Source of the DNA: Candidatus Thorarchaeota archaeon SMTZ1-83
Lineage (GTDB): Archaea; Asgardarchaeota; Thorarchaeia; Thorarchaeales; Thorarchaeaceae
Assembly (NCBI GenBank): GCA_001563325.1
Contig: LRSK01000254.1
Coordinates: 1 to 12,007 of the forward strand
Length of the DNA: 12,007 bases
Reading direction: 5' to 3'
In this document: positions 1 to 7,471 of the stretch, in pieces
How positions within the stretch are numbered: the stretch's first letter is position 1
How the letters are laid out: every line of letters begins with the position of its first letter
Made by a program: the position numbers and the translations under genes
Notes under the pieces: model-generated
The model's database searches: none
What the model was told of the DNA's origin: nothing
Seen by the model: only the letters and a program-made list of their open reading frames with translations

Positions 1-2
1 TC

Positions 3-311
3 AAGCCAACCATCACGGAATACTTCAGGCGCCTTGGACTACTCGACTCCTTTGACGGGATATTGGGTTACAGACCCGGGTTCGAAAAGGGAGCAGACCA
101 TTTCAAGCATGTTGCGAAGGAGTACGGCATTCCTCTGGAAGACATTGTCTTCATAGGAGATTCCTTGAAGGACTATGAACGGTCAAAGGGGTTCTGTCGC
201 TTCATAGCACTAGAAGGAATGTTCACCGAGGCGGACTTCAGACAAGCGGGACACAACGGTCACGTGGTCAGCAGTCTGAAAGATGTGCCTAAGATCGTTG
301 AGAAGAAGTAA
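3..311 (+). CDS. HAD-family hydrolase, 3' fragment
   Basis: The reading frame is open to the left window edge, so only the last 102 residues are seen and the true start lies outside. The fragment has the C-terminal half of a HAD Rossmann core: a lysine in R-P-G-F-E-K (fragment residue 29, motif III position) and the acidic motif IV I-G-D-S-L-K-D (residues 51-57). These position the phosphate and bind magnesium in HAD phosphatases. The usual DxDxT nucleophile motif would be upstream of the window. The pattern resembles phosphoglycolate-phosphatase-like or other small-molecule HAD phosphatases, and the substrate cannot be told from this fragment. The TAA stop directly abuts the stop of the convergent nadA gene. 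Confidence 0.8.
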   Translation, partial: KPTITEYFRRLGLLDSFDGILGYRPGFEKGADHFKHVAKEYGIPLEDIVFIGDSLKDYERSKGFCRFIALEGMFTEADFRQAGHNGHVVSSLKDVPKIVEKK

Positions 312-1277
312 TCAACTGTCCGTTTCGACAGTCGCTCCTATTTTTGCTTCAGGAGCCTTGCTCATCCGCTGCAGAGCCTCTTGCACATGGTCTACCATTT
401 CAGATGGCACAGTGACAAGATTCTCCGATGGAAGTGCCTCCAGAATGTAGAGTATCTTCTCCAGACTGTTCTTCTTCATTTGCCTGCATATTGCTCTGTC
501 ATACAGAGGGATAATCGTCTTGTCAGGATGAGCCGCCTGGAGCTGCTGGATCAAGCCAAGCTCGGTTCCGATGATGAACTTCTTTTGAGGTGATTCGGCC
601 ACTATGCGTACCATCGAGCCCGTCGACCCGACTATGTCTGCCGCGTCCTGAACCTCAGACGGACACTCTGGATGCACTATGATGGTGGCATCAGGATGCT
701 CTTCTCGCATCAGCTTAACTTGAGCGATGTCAAACTGCTGATGAACATAGCAATGACCCCTTGACTCTATGTCCACGATTTCGACTCCGGTCTGCTTGCG
801 CACGTAGTCTGCGAGATTCTTATCAGGTCCGAAGATAACGGTATCTGCACTAAGTCGAGATATGACTTCGACTGCGTTACCTGAGGTGCATATTACGTCG
901 CTCTCAGACTTCGTTTCCGCCGTTGTGTTCACGTAGACGACGACCGGAGCACCCGGATACTCTTCTCTCTTCGCTCGGATCTTATCAGTAGATACCCAGG
1001 CGGCCAGAGGACAGATGGCATCAGTTGCAGGGATATACACTGGAACATCCTCGTTCAGCACAGCAGCCATCTCGGCCATGAAGTTCACGCCTGAGAAGAC
1101 AATCATGTCATAGCCACTGACCTCTGCGGACTTTCGCGCAAGCTGGAGCGAATCACCCACAAAGTCTGCGATTTCCTGAATCTCCAAGGGCTGATAGTTG
1201 TGAGCTAGAAGCAGAGCATTGCGTTCTTCCTTCAACTTGAGTATCTTCATCTGTAACTCATTGAGTTTCTTGCCCAC
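312..1277 (-). CDS. nadA: quinolinate synthase NadA
   Basis: This cytoplasmic enzyme condenses iminoaspartate with dihydroxyacetone phosphate to give quinolinate, in de novo NAD synthesis, and uses a [4Fe-4S] cluster. The 321 residues match the compact archaeal NadA length. Recognisable blocks are A-H-N-Y-Q (25-29), G-D-S-L-Q-L-A (41-47), S-G-V-N-F-M-A-E (62-69), V-N-T-T-A-E-T-K (116-123), C-T-S-G-N-A-V (130-136), V-H-P-E-C-P (201-206), G-T-E-L-G (237-241) and C-R-Q-M-K (264-268). The expected cluster ligands are Cys89, Cys205 and Cys264, one per pseudo-symmetric domain. The first ligand sits in A-I-C-P-L-A-A-W, a variant of the usual G-C-x-(L/M)-A-D. The GTG start is preceded, after a 6-base spacer, by GGTGT (1284-1288), which matches archaeal anti-Shine-Dalgarno sequence. 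The next in-frame ATG (1248-1250) has no such site. The partners nadB/nadX and nadC are not in this window. Confidence 0.97.
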   Translation of the reverse strand: MGKKLNELQMKILKLKEERNALLLAHNYQPLEIQEIADFVGDSLQLARKSAEVSGYDMIVFSGVNFMAEMAAVLNEDVPVYIPATDAICPLAAWVSTDKIRAKREEYPGAPVVVYVNTTAETKSESDVICTSGNAVEVISRLSADTVIFGPDKNLADYVRKQTGVEIVDIESRGHCYVHQQFDIAQVKLMREEHPDATIIVHPECPSEVQDAADIVGSTGSMVRIVAESPQKKFIIGTELGLIQQLQAAHPDKTIIPLYDRAICRQMKKNSLEKILYILEALPSENLVTVPSEMVDHVQEALQRMSKAPEAKIGATVETDS

Positions 1278-1487
1278 CCGGATACACCACTAGCAGTTCT
1301 CACGACCGGTCTAATAACAGAATCCCAACCGGCAAACGTTGGCGCTTTGGTACCTGAGAGGCGGTGATGGAAGCTCCCACGCGGTATTTCAGTTTGATTT
1401 AAGTGGCGGAATCCGACAACTCCTATACATCCTCGAACACTAGGAGGACCTCGCCGCGAAGATTGGTATTCGAAACAAGTGATTGGC
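1278..1487. promoter_or_regulatory. divergent intergenic region, nadA / beta-CASP gene
   Basis: This 210-base spacer separates two divergently transcribed genes and must hold both promoters. For the plus-strand gene the weak TATA-like candidates are GATTTAAG (about 1396-1403) and CTATACAT (about 1423-1430). Neither is convincing. A short inverted repeat (CCAAC 1325-1329 with GTTGG 1338-1342) is present. I see no tRNA, no known riboswitch and no credible small gene here. Confidence 0.4.
1311..1318 (-). promoter_or_regulatory. candidate TATA box for nadA
   Basis: Read on the minus strand this is TTATTAG, centred about 37 bases before the nadA GTG. Archaeal transcription usually starts about 25 bases after the TATA box, giving a leader of roughly 11 bases that would just contain the GGTGT ribosome-binding site. 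No clear BRE is seen. The call rests only on position and AT content. Confidence 0.35.
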
Positions 1488-3629
1488 ATGAGTATAGACC
1501 TGAGCAAAGTACCTAGTACTAAGAACGGCACGATAAGGCAGATTTTTGCTTCAGGGGCTGCAAACGCTCAAAGAGCAGTCAAGGGGGAAGAGATAGCTGC
1601 TGGGCAAGATGCGTTTGGGGTGAGTAATCAGCTTCTGGCATTTGAGATCACTAGGGCGTCCAATCTAGACGCTTCAGCTCTAGAAGATGCTGCCCGTGTG
1701 CATTCGCGGCTTGAGCGAGTATTCCGAGATGACCTCACCGAGATATCTCAGCCAGACTATCTGTCTTGCCTTGCTCTGGGCTTCTATGGACTCATGCTGC
1801 AGAACTACGATGAAGAGGACTTCCGATATCTCTACAGATACTCTCTGTCAGCCTCGATGAAGCATGAACCTGTAATGCAACAGTTGCGAAGGATGCTTGT
1901 CTTCGAAGCATGCACAAAACACAGCAAACCCAGAGAAGTCGTAGATCGGGTCTTGAATTGGATCAAGTTCTTGGGAGCACCATACTTCAACCCGAATCTC
2001 CTGATTGAGCCATGTAGCGAGTTTGGACTGGATATCATGCCACTGATGGAGGAGGACGACTTCAAGCTTGTAGACTCGCTCAAACGGCATTCAGAGTATC
2101 TTGAAGAGGCTCTCACCGATCGCCCTTACATCGAAACACGGACTGCAACTGAAGCGTGGCTACCCGATGCGCTGTCTTCCAGGATTCTAGCAATCTATCG
2201 TGAAAAGGCCTTGAAAGAAGCACAAGCCAGAGTCACTCCCGATATGAACGCGGAAAAGGCATTCAAGTCAGTCCAGAAGACCTACAAGGAGATTGGGTTC
2301 GAAGGCGCTAAGGGGTCCCTGCTCCCTGTGAGGCTTCAGGAACTTCCTGAGCCACCAGAGTCGCCTGCGGTAGACCCTGTGGTCTTTGAAATGATTCCTC
2401 AGAAGTTAAGAATCGGGCTTCTGCCTTCGGTTGCCTACTCGACCAAGACAAAGAAGATAGAGGTCATATTCATTGGCGGCCCAAGAATAGGCCACAGTGG
2501 GATACTCATAAAGACTGATACCGGAGGAGTACTGATCGACTATGGACTCTCTGTGGCAAATCAGCGGATTCCAGAGTGGGTTCCCGAATTGGAGATGATA
2601 GATACCGTTCTTGTGACACATTCACACCTGGACCATGTGGGAGGATTGCCGATTCTTTACGAGAACTACAATGGGAAATGGTGCTCAGTCGGCGTGACGG
2701 GTGCCGTGACGATGGCATTGCTCGAAGATGCTGTGCGTGTCGGAACACCCCGCCCTCCAAGAAGGAGGGACAAGTATGACCTTGTATCAAGATTCAAAGA
2801 ACGGAATATCGAGAAGGTGTCGAAGAATCACGTGAAGCTGGAGATTGGGAAGAGCAGCGAAATCGGGCCGGGCATACTCGTGACACCAGTTGATGCATGC
2901 CATATCCCGGGAAGCGCATCATACATTGTTGATATCGAGGGGGTCAAAATACTCTATACAGGGGATTTCAATGCCGACAAGTCAGTGTTGTTCGAGGGCT
3001 CTACTCTGCCCACCGACTGTGACATGGTGATATTCGATGGCACATACTGGGCCAGAGAGGACTTTGACAGAAAAAGCGCTTCAGACATTTTGATGGATGT
3101 TGTTCACAACTGTGGTCCGGTCATAATCCCGTCATTTGCGGTGGGTCGGGCGCAAGAAATCTTGGTTACGCTTGACACATTAGGTATCACTGAACAGAGG
3201 AATGTCATCACCACTGGCCTGGCAGAACGAGTAACCAAGCTCACTGGGTATTCAGGCCGATGGCAGGGGATGAAAAAGAACAAGGTGGCCTTGGACAAGG
3301 AAGATATCTTAGTGTCCGGCGGAGGAATGATGGCCGGAGGCCCGGCAAGGCAACATTTCAAGGAGCACCGCAACAACCCGGATGCTGCAATAGTCCCCTG
3401 TGGATATCTCGCACCTCGTACACCCGGTTGGAATCTTATCCACGGCTACGAACCTCATGAGTGCAGGCTTGAGTACGCCAGACTAAGCGCACACTCTTCC
3501 GCATCGAATCTCAGACAGTATATCAACTCATGCTCTGGCAAGAAGATCATGGTTCATACCCCACATCCCAGTCCTCCAAAGGGAATAGTGATCCCGGGTT
3601 TCAAAGAAAGAATCGTGCTGAAGACGTAA
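1488..3629 (+). CDS. beta-CASP metallo-beta-lactamase RNA nuclease (aCPSF2-like) with a novel N-terminal region
   Basis: The C-terminal part, from about residue 320 to 713 (ATG numbering), is a zinc-dependent metallo-beta-lactamase/beta-CASP nuclease of the CPSF73/aCPSF type. These proteins cleave RNA, for example at 3' ends. Visible residues are H-S-H-L-D-H (378-383), a His in C-H-I-P-G (472), Asp in T-G-D-F (493), the beta-CASP acidic residue in F-D-G-T-Y (517), I-P-S-F-A-V-G-R-A-Q-E (547-557), G-M-M-A-G-G-P (613-619), His in S-A-H-S-S (669) and His in M-V-H-T-P (690). The set looks catalytically complete. Residues 1 to about 300 are mostly helical and charged, match no family I recognise, and are not the KH domains of aCPSF1. 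ATG 1488 is preferred because GTGAT (1479-1483) can pair with archaeal 16S rRNA, but that spacer is only 4 bases. GTG at 1479 is the alternative and adds three residues. The gene ends 14 bases from the convergent GTPase gene. Confidence 0.9.
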   Translation: MSIDLSKVPSTKNGTIRQIFASGAANAQRAVKGEEIAAGQDAFGVSNQLLAFEITRASNLDASALEDAARVHSRLERVFRDDLTEISQPDYLSCLALGFYGLMLQNYDEEDFRYLYRYSLSASMKHEPVMQQLRRMLVFEACTKHSKPREVVDRVLNWIKFLGAPYFNPNLLIEPCSEFGLDIMPLMEEDDFKLVDSLKRHSEYLEEALTDRPYIETRTATEAWLPDALSSRILAIYREKALKEAQARVTPDMNAEKAFKSVQKTYKEIGFEGAKGSLLPVRLQELPEPPESPAVDPVVFEMIPQKLRIGLLPSVAYSTKTKKIEVIFIGGPRIGHSGILIKTDTGGVLIDYGLSVANQRIPEWVPELEMIDTVLVTHSHLDHVGGLPILYENYNGKWCSVGVTGAVTMALLEDAVRVGTPRPPRRRDKYDLVSRFKERNIEKVSKNHVKLEIGKSSEIGPGILVTPVDACHIPGSASYIVDIEGVKILYTGDFNADKSVLFEGSTLPTDCDMVIFDGTYWAREDFDRKSASDILMDVVHNCGPVIIPSFAVGRAQEILVTLDTLGITEQRNVITTGLAERVTKLTGYSGRWQGMKKNKVALDKEDILVSGGGMMAGGPARQHFKEHRNNPDAAIVPCGYLAPRTPGWNLIHGYEPHECRLEYARLSAHSSASNLRQYINSCSGKKIMVHTPHPSPPKGIVIPGFKERIVLKT

Positions 3630-3643
3630 CTCGTTCTAAGTAG

Positions 3644-5581
3644 CTACGCAACCACATCAAGAACTCCATCTAGGACAAGTTTCGTGGCAACGAATTTCAT
3701 TGCAGGAAGACTCACATTCAGCTTTCGCACTACGTCCTGCAGAGATGTAGCCCCGTCACACAATTCAACAAAGTTGACAACAACATCGCCGTAGGCCTTC
3801 CTGGTTTCAGAATCTACCTCGCCAGCCTTCTTCAGGTGACTATCAGGTTGAATCTCAACTTGGAAGTCAATCCATCCGTACCGCTCCATGAGCTGTAGAG
3901 AGCCAATCACTGTCTCTCTTGGCAGATCAAGACTTCTCACGATTCCACCAACTGTGTCCGAGCCGTCGATGGCAGCTTTCACATCAACGAATGCCTTCCC
4001 TACTTCCCGGCTGTTGAATGGCAAGGGCCTTCCTGCCTCTCTGGATCTGGCAACATAGTCAAAACTCACAGGACGTAGCGGAAGTCTGTTCAGCACTTCA
4101 AACAGTGAAACCTCGAAGTCGGTCACATTTCCATCCCATGAGGGCCAGATTTCAGAGAACATCTGTTCGATTGCAAGAAGGAGACCACACATTATCATTC
4201 GATAGTCTTCCTCTTTGCTGTTGTTGGTCACAATCAGTGCCATGACAAAGTGTGGCGATTTCTCAACCATGACAAGATTGCCCTCGTGTTCTATTGTTTC
4301 AAGAGCATCAGTCGCGGAAGCCATGCCAGATTGGTCCCCATCGATACCTCCAAAGGAATCCAAAGCAGAGATGAGTGAGGCTACGGCGTTCGTGTCAATC
4401 TGTTCGCCCGAGTAGTTCAAATGGTATGAAACTTCGGATAGTCCCTCCTTCTGGACAATGAGCAGTAGGTGCAGAATCTTCGGCGGATCATCTACCGGAA
4501 CAGCAACAAGTCGGTCAGCTTCGGCGGCCTGTGGCTCGCTTGTAACGCCTACCTCAGTGGGCGATACCTTACTGCCACCCTGAGAGGAGGAAGCGCCAGC
4601 AACCTCACCTTCTTCGTAGGGCTCCTTGACATACTCCCCTCCCTCTTTTGGTTTCGCCGCGCTAGCAGGAGTTTCAATCTCCTCTGAGCCACGCCTTACG
4701 GTAATCATCTCACTAATGGGCCGATCAGGCAATTGCACTCCGACTGTCTTGGCAGAAACCTCCAGCATAAGCCGAATGAACTCGTCTCTCCTCGTCTTGT
4801 CAGTAGCTACCATCGGGAACGACGGAGCGCCGAGTAGTCTCTGTATCTTCTCGGCCTTCATCGACTCAGGCAAGTCCTGTTTGTTTGCAATTATGAAGAG
4901 TGGGACGGCTGGAGCTTCCTTCTTGATATTTCGAAGAAGCGTCTTTGTCTGCATGACGTTCCTGAAACTTGAATCACAGACAAGGAAGATGACGTCGGTC
5001 CCAGCAAAGTAGAACTGCCACAAGTCTTGGAACACAGCCTGTCCGGCAAAGTCCCAGATAGTGACAAGGAAGGTTCCGAATTGAATCGTTTCTGAGCTAT
5101 CCACGGCGACGTTGATGGTAGGAACGTAACCACCGGGCGCTGGATCCCTTCCAAAGAGAAGTCTGAGTAGTGTGCTCTTTCCAACGCCACCTGAACCCAC
5201 AAAGGACACCTTGAACCTCGTGAAAATCAATTCGCCAAGAATGTCCTCAAGATTGTCCTTGATGTAGCCCATGCTGTTTCCGCGGAGGGCGGTTGAGATA
5301 CGGCCTGCGCCCTCTCGTACCTTGTGTTTGATCGTTCGTTCCTCGTCCCGCCCATCTGTAACAAACGTGAGAATGAACTCGTCGTCAACAAGAGAATGGA
5401 AGATCTTGTGCTCGTTGACAAATACCGGAGTGTCAGTTGCCAAACCCTCAGTGGTCTGAAGGTCACGCCACCCAGTAAGAAACTCCTGAATATCGTTGTC
5501 AAGGAAGTCTATCTTCCAAAATCGGGTACGAGTCACAACGCTGCCGTCGACTTTGCCAATCAACAGGACATTGTGTATCAC
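3644..5581 (-). CDS. longin / Ras-Arf-superfamily GTPase / longin-like / helical-repeat multidomain protein
   Basis: This 645-residue protein appears to have four modules. Residues 1 to about 100 form an alpha/beta domain starting with hydrophobic strand V-L-L-I-G, longin-like by pattern. Residues 121-280 are a small GTPase with intact motifs: P-loop G-S-G-G-V-G-K-S (129-136), switch I threonine in V-P-T-I (153-156), W-D-F-A-G-Q (176-181), N-K-Q-D (233-236) and S-A-K (276-278). The GQ and NKQD forms favour Arf- or Rab-like kin. An acidic, Ser/Gly/Glu-rich linker (about 295-362) leads to a second longin/roadblock-like domain (about 365-475). The C-terminus carries two D-G-x-x-(S/T) helical, winged-helix-like repeats (538-575 and 608-643). 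There is no signal peptide or membrane segment, so a cytoplasmic or peripheral location is expected. It probably partners with the upstream paralogue at 5683-7392. GTG is the only visible start. The cellular role is not known to me. Confidence 0.88.
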   Translation of the reverse strand: MIHNVLLIGKVDGSVVTRTRFWKIDFLDNDIQEFLTGWRDLQTTEGLATDTPVFVNEHKIFHSLVDDEFILTFVTDGRDEERTIKHKVREGAGRISTALRGNSMGYIKDNLEDILGELIFTRFKVSFVGSGGVGKSTLLRLLFGRDPAPGGYVPTINVAVDSSETIQFGTFLVTIWDFAGQAVFQDLWQFYFAGTDVIFLVCDSSFRNVMQTKTLLRNIKKEAPAVPLFIIANKQDLPESMKAEKIQRLLGAPSFPMVATDKTRRDEFIRLMLEVSAKTVGVQLPDRPISEMITVRRGSEEIETPASAAKPKEGGEYVKEPYEEGEVAGASSSQGGSKVSPTEVGVTSEPQAAEADRLVAVPVDDPPKILHLLLIVQKEGLSEVSYHLNYSGEQIDTNAVASLISALDSFGGIDGDQSGMASATDALETIEHEGNLVMVEKSPHFVMALIVTNNSKEEDYRMIMCGLLLAIEQMFSEIWPSWDGNVTDFEVSLFEVLNRLPLRPVSFDYVARSREAGRPLPFNSREVGKAFVDVKAAIDGSDTVGGIVRSLDLPRETVIGSLQLMERYGWIDFQVEIQPDSHLKKAGEVDSETRKAYGDVVVNFVELCDGATSLQDVVRKLNVSLPAMKFVATKLVLDGVLDVVA

Positions 5582-5654
5582 TTTCTTCTCACACTCCGAG
5601 GTCCAGGTGGGACGTAGGGCCTTGTGTAGTCTGGGTACGAGTCTGCAATGAACA

Positions 5655-5663
5655 TAGATAAAC
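5655..5663 (-). promoter_or_regulatory. candidate TATA box for the GTPase gene
   Basis: On the minus strand this reads GTTTATCTA, inside the 101-base gap between the two paralogous genes. It is centred about 78 bases before the GTG start, which would give a leader of about 50 bases. If real, the active GTPase can be transcribed separately from the pseudo-GTPase upstream. Evidence is only composition and position. Confidence 0.35.
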
Positions 5664-5682
5664 TAACCTGCTATCAAGATTG

Positions 5683-7392
5683 TCATGACAGACTAAACTC
5701 ATTCTGAAACCTAAGATTTCCACGTCTGTGAAGCTCTCCGAAGACTGTTAGCAGAACACTAGAGTCAAGACCTAGGTCATCGCTTATCTCTGATATTGAC
5801 TTCGTGCCATCTGCGAGCCCCAGAATCCTATCCAGGTGTGTGTAGAGATGACTCATTTCATCGTCTACGCTCCCGACAACAACTGGTACGTCAGATGGCA
5901 AGATCCGGAGTTTCCAGTCGATTGCTTTCATGCGCTTGAGTAGGTAGATAGCGCCCATCACCATATCCGCGCCAGAACCACTCATCAGCTGAGAAACTGT
6001 AATCTTGCCGTCAAGACTGTTCCAAACCGCTTCAAGAAAGTCCTTCACATGCGCAGACTCAAAACGGTCCCAATCAGGCGGCTCCATTGCGATAGGCACG
6101 GCGCGTCCTGCCAGGTCTTCTGGAGGCAGTGTTGCTAGCAGCTTTAGTGTGAACGGGGGTGACGCGTAGAGGTCGTCACTGGACACGGCGGTTTCCGGGC
6201 ATTCATCAAGATAGAGGTCAGGTAAGAACGAGAACTGTGAACGCACCACCTCCACGTCACCTCGGACCCCGGTGACCAATGTGAATACAAGGTCGTTCCG
6301 CTCTATTATTGCATACTTGAGATTGCCCGCTTGGAATACTGAAGTGGCGGTCGGACTGGTACTATCAATCTGGAACTGAGAGATTGCGGCCACGAGATTT
6401 GGTGCCATGTCGAATAGCATGGACTCGTCCTCGTACAGATAGGTGAACTGAGGAACGCCGGAGTTCTTGTCAATGACAAAGAAAGCCTGGTGTCCAAGGG
6501 GTCTCATAGCCGGTTCCAAGGATTGGTAGTCTTCAACGTCAACGGATTCGTCGACAGACCATCGCTCTCGAGCCAAGTCAGGGTGCATGTCTGTGAATCC
6601 AGCTGTGGCAAGTGCTGAGAGAAGCAGCTCTGTGGGCTTCGGTGAAACAGAATCACAGAGTTCTAAGAAGTACTGAGACTCGTATTCGCGGGCCTTCTCG
6701 AGGTCATCGTCCGACCCAGGGACTATCAACATCTTTCCTTCAGAGTTTTCTCGTATCTTCTTTGCTGAATCGCCTACCGATTTCGATTCGGGATTGTCCT
6801 TAGATATTACAAGAGCAAAGATTTGTGCTCTGGAAAGGTCACCCTTCCATTTGGCAGCCAGAAACGATTCGTACGAGTGTGGCATGACATGCACGTCATA
6901 GGGTCCGATTCGTGTGGCATCTGTGAAGGGTCTATTCTTCCGTCCCCTTAATGCCACGATTGTTGCAACGGCCCGGCCTGAGAAGTCATTCTCCAATGGT
7001 TCTGGGTTTGAAACAAAGCAGATGCGAACCCCTGATCTCAGATGTTCTTCCACCAGCGGTGTGAACATCGTCTTTGCGTCCCTGACAGGAATGCGCTCCA
7101 CAACGTGGCGCATCTCTTCGCCAATCCTGTCAACAGTTTCCAGTTCCTCAGATGAAAGCTCCTTGGAGTCACTGATTGCTACGACTATGGTGGCTTCATT
7201 GACTCTCGCAAGATATGTGACCTTATCTTGGATTGTCATGGGCACTACTCTGCGGGAGAGTTCTGTCATGACCTCAGAGTACCTGTCAACAACAGACCTC
7301 AGGAATTCGTCTGTAGTGATTTCCTTCACAAAGGAGCTAGAAGCAAGTACTTTGGGACCAACCAAGTCAAACAGCAGAACCTTGATGATCAA
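5683..7392 (-). CDS. longin / degenerate GTPase-fold / longin-like / helical-repeat protein, paralogue of the downstream GTPase
   Basis: This 569-residue protein follows the order of the 645-residue GTPase next to it. The longin-like start M-I-I-K-V-L-L-F (residues 1-8) matches M-I-H-N-V-L-L-I. Residues 121-265 keep the strand/helix rhythm of a GTPase (V-R-I-C-F-V-S at 122-128, I-F-A-L-V-I-S-K-D at 191-199, M-L-I-V-P-G at 221-226). However, no P-loop, DxxG or NKxD motif remains: the corresponding stretches read S-N-P-E-P-L-E-N, P-H-S-Y-E and G-S-D-D-D. A second longin/roadblock-like domain spans about 298-395. Two D-G-x-x-(S/T) repeats follow (460-496 and 528-562). It therefore looks like a pseudo-GTPase subunit. 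The TTG start is supported by GAGGAG 9 bases upstream (7402-7407). It may be co-transcribed with the methyltransferase gene ending 79 bases upstream. No known family name is assigned. Confidence 0.85.
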   Translation of the reverse strand: MIIKVLLFDLVGPKVLASSSFVKEITTDEFLRSVVDRYSEVMTELSRRVVPMTIQDKVTYLARVNEATIVVAISDSKELSSEELETVDRIGEEMRHVVERIPVRDAKTMFTPLVEEHLRSGVRICFVSNPEPLENDFSGRAVATIVALRGRKNRPFTDATRIGPYDVHVMPHSYESFLAAKWKGDLSRAQIFALVISKDNPESKSVGDSAKKIRENSEGKMLIVPGSDDDLEKAREYESQYFLELCDSVSPKPTELLLSALATAGFTDMHPDLARERWSVDESVDVEDYQSLEPAMRPLGHQAFFVIDKNSGVPQFTYLYEDESMLFDMAPNLVAAISQFQIDSTSPTATSVFQAGNLKYAIIERNDLVFTLVTGVRGDVEVVRSQFSFLPDLYLDECPETAVSSDDLYASPPFTLKLLATLPPEDLAGRAVPIAMEPPDWDRFESAHVKDFLEAVWNSLDGKITVSQLMSGSGADMVMGAIYLLKRMKAIDWKLRILPSDVPVVVGSVDDEMSHLYTHLDRILGLADGTKSISEISDDLGLDSSVLLTVFGELHRRGNLRFQNEFSLS

Positions 7393-7401
7393 TAGTCATT
7401 G

Positions 7402-7407
7402 CTCCTC
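7402..7407 (-). promoter_or_regulatory. ribosome-binding site deciding the TTG start at 7392
   Basis: GAGGAG on the minus strand lies 9 bases before TTG 7390-7392. An ATG sits only two bases after this site, but it is in another frame and would make just a 10-residue peptide. The TTG is therefore the credible start. Confidence 0.5.
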
Positions 7408-7471
7408 GTAGATTTCGAATGACAGGTTTCTTCTCCTAGGATTCGAGAATCCCTCCTCCAAATCAGTCTTA

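Noticed and set aside
1355..1430. A stretch with GGTGATGGA and a later ACTCCTA that recalls a fluoride riboswitch
   Set aside because: The stem spacing does not fit the known consensus, the required pairings fail by hand, and the downstream gene is a nuclease rather than a fluoride exporter.
1460..1485. TATTCGAAAC, reminiscent of a tRNA T-loop
   Set aside because: The flanking bases do not form a T-stem and no anticodon or acceptor arm can be found around it.
7362..7398. Ten-codon ATG micro-ORF overlapping the TTG start of the pseudo-GTPase
   Set aside because: The ribosome-binding site is only two bases from that ATG, too close for normal initiation, and the peptide shows no feature of interest.
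7439..7452. Palindrome GGATTC-GA-GAATCC upstream of the pseudo-GTPase, and a similar GATTC-TGT-GAATC at 11506-11518
   Set aside because: The arms are only 5-6 bases, the spacers differ, and the locations do not align with respect to starts; likely chance.
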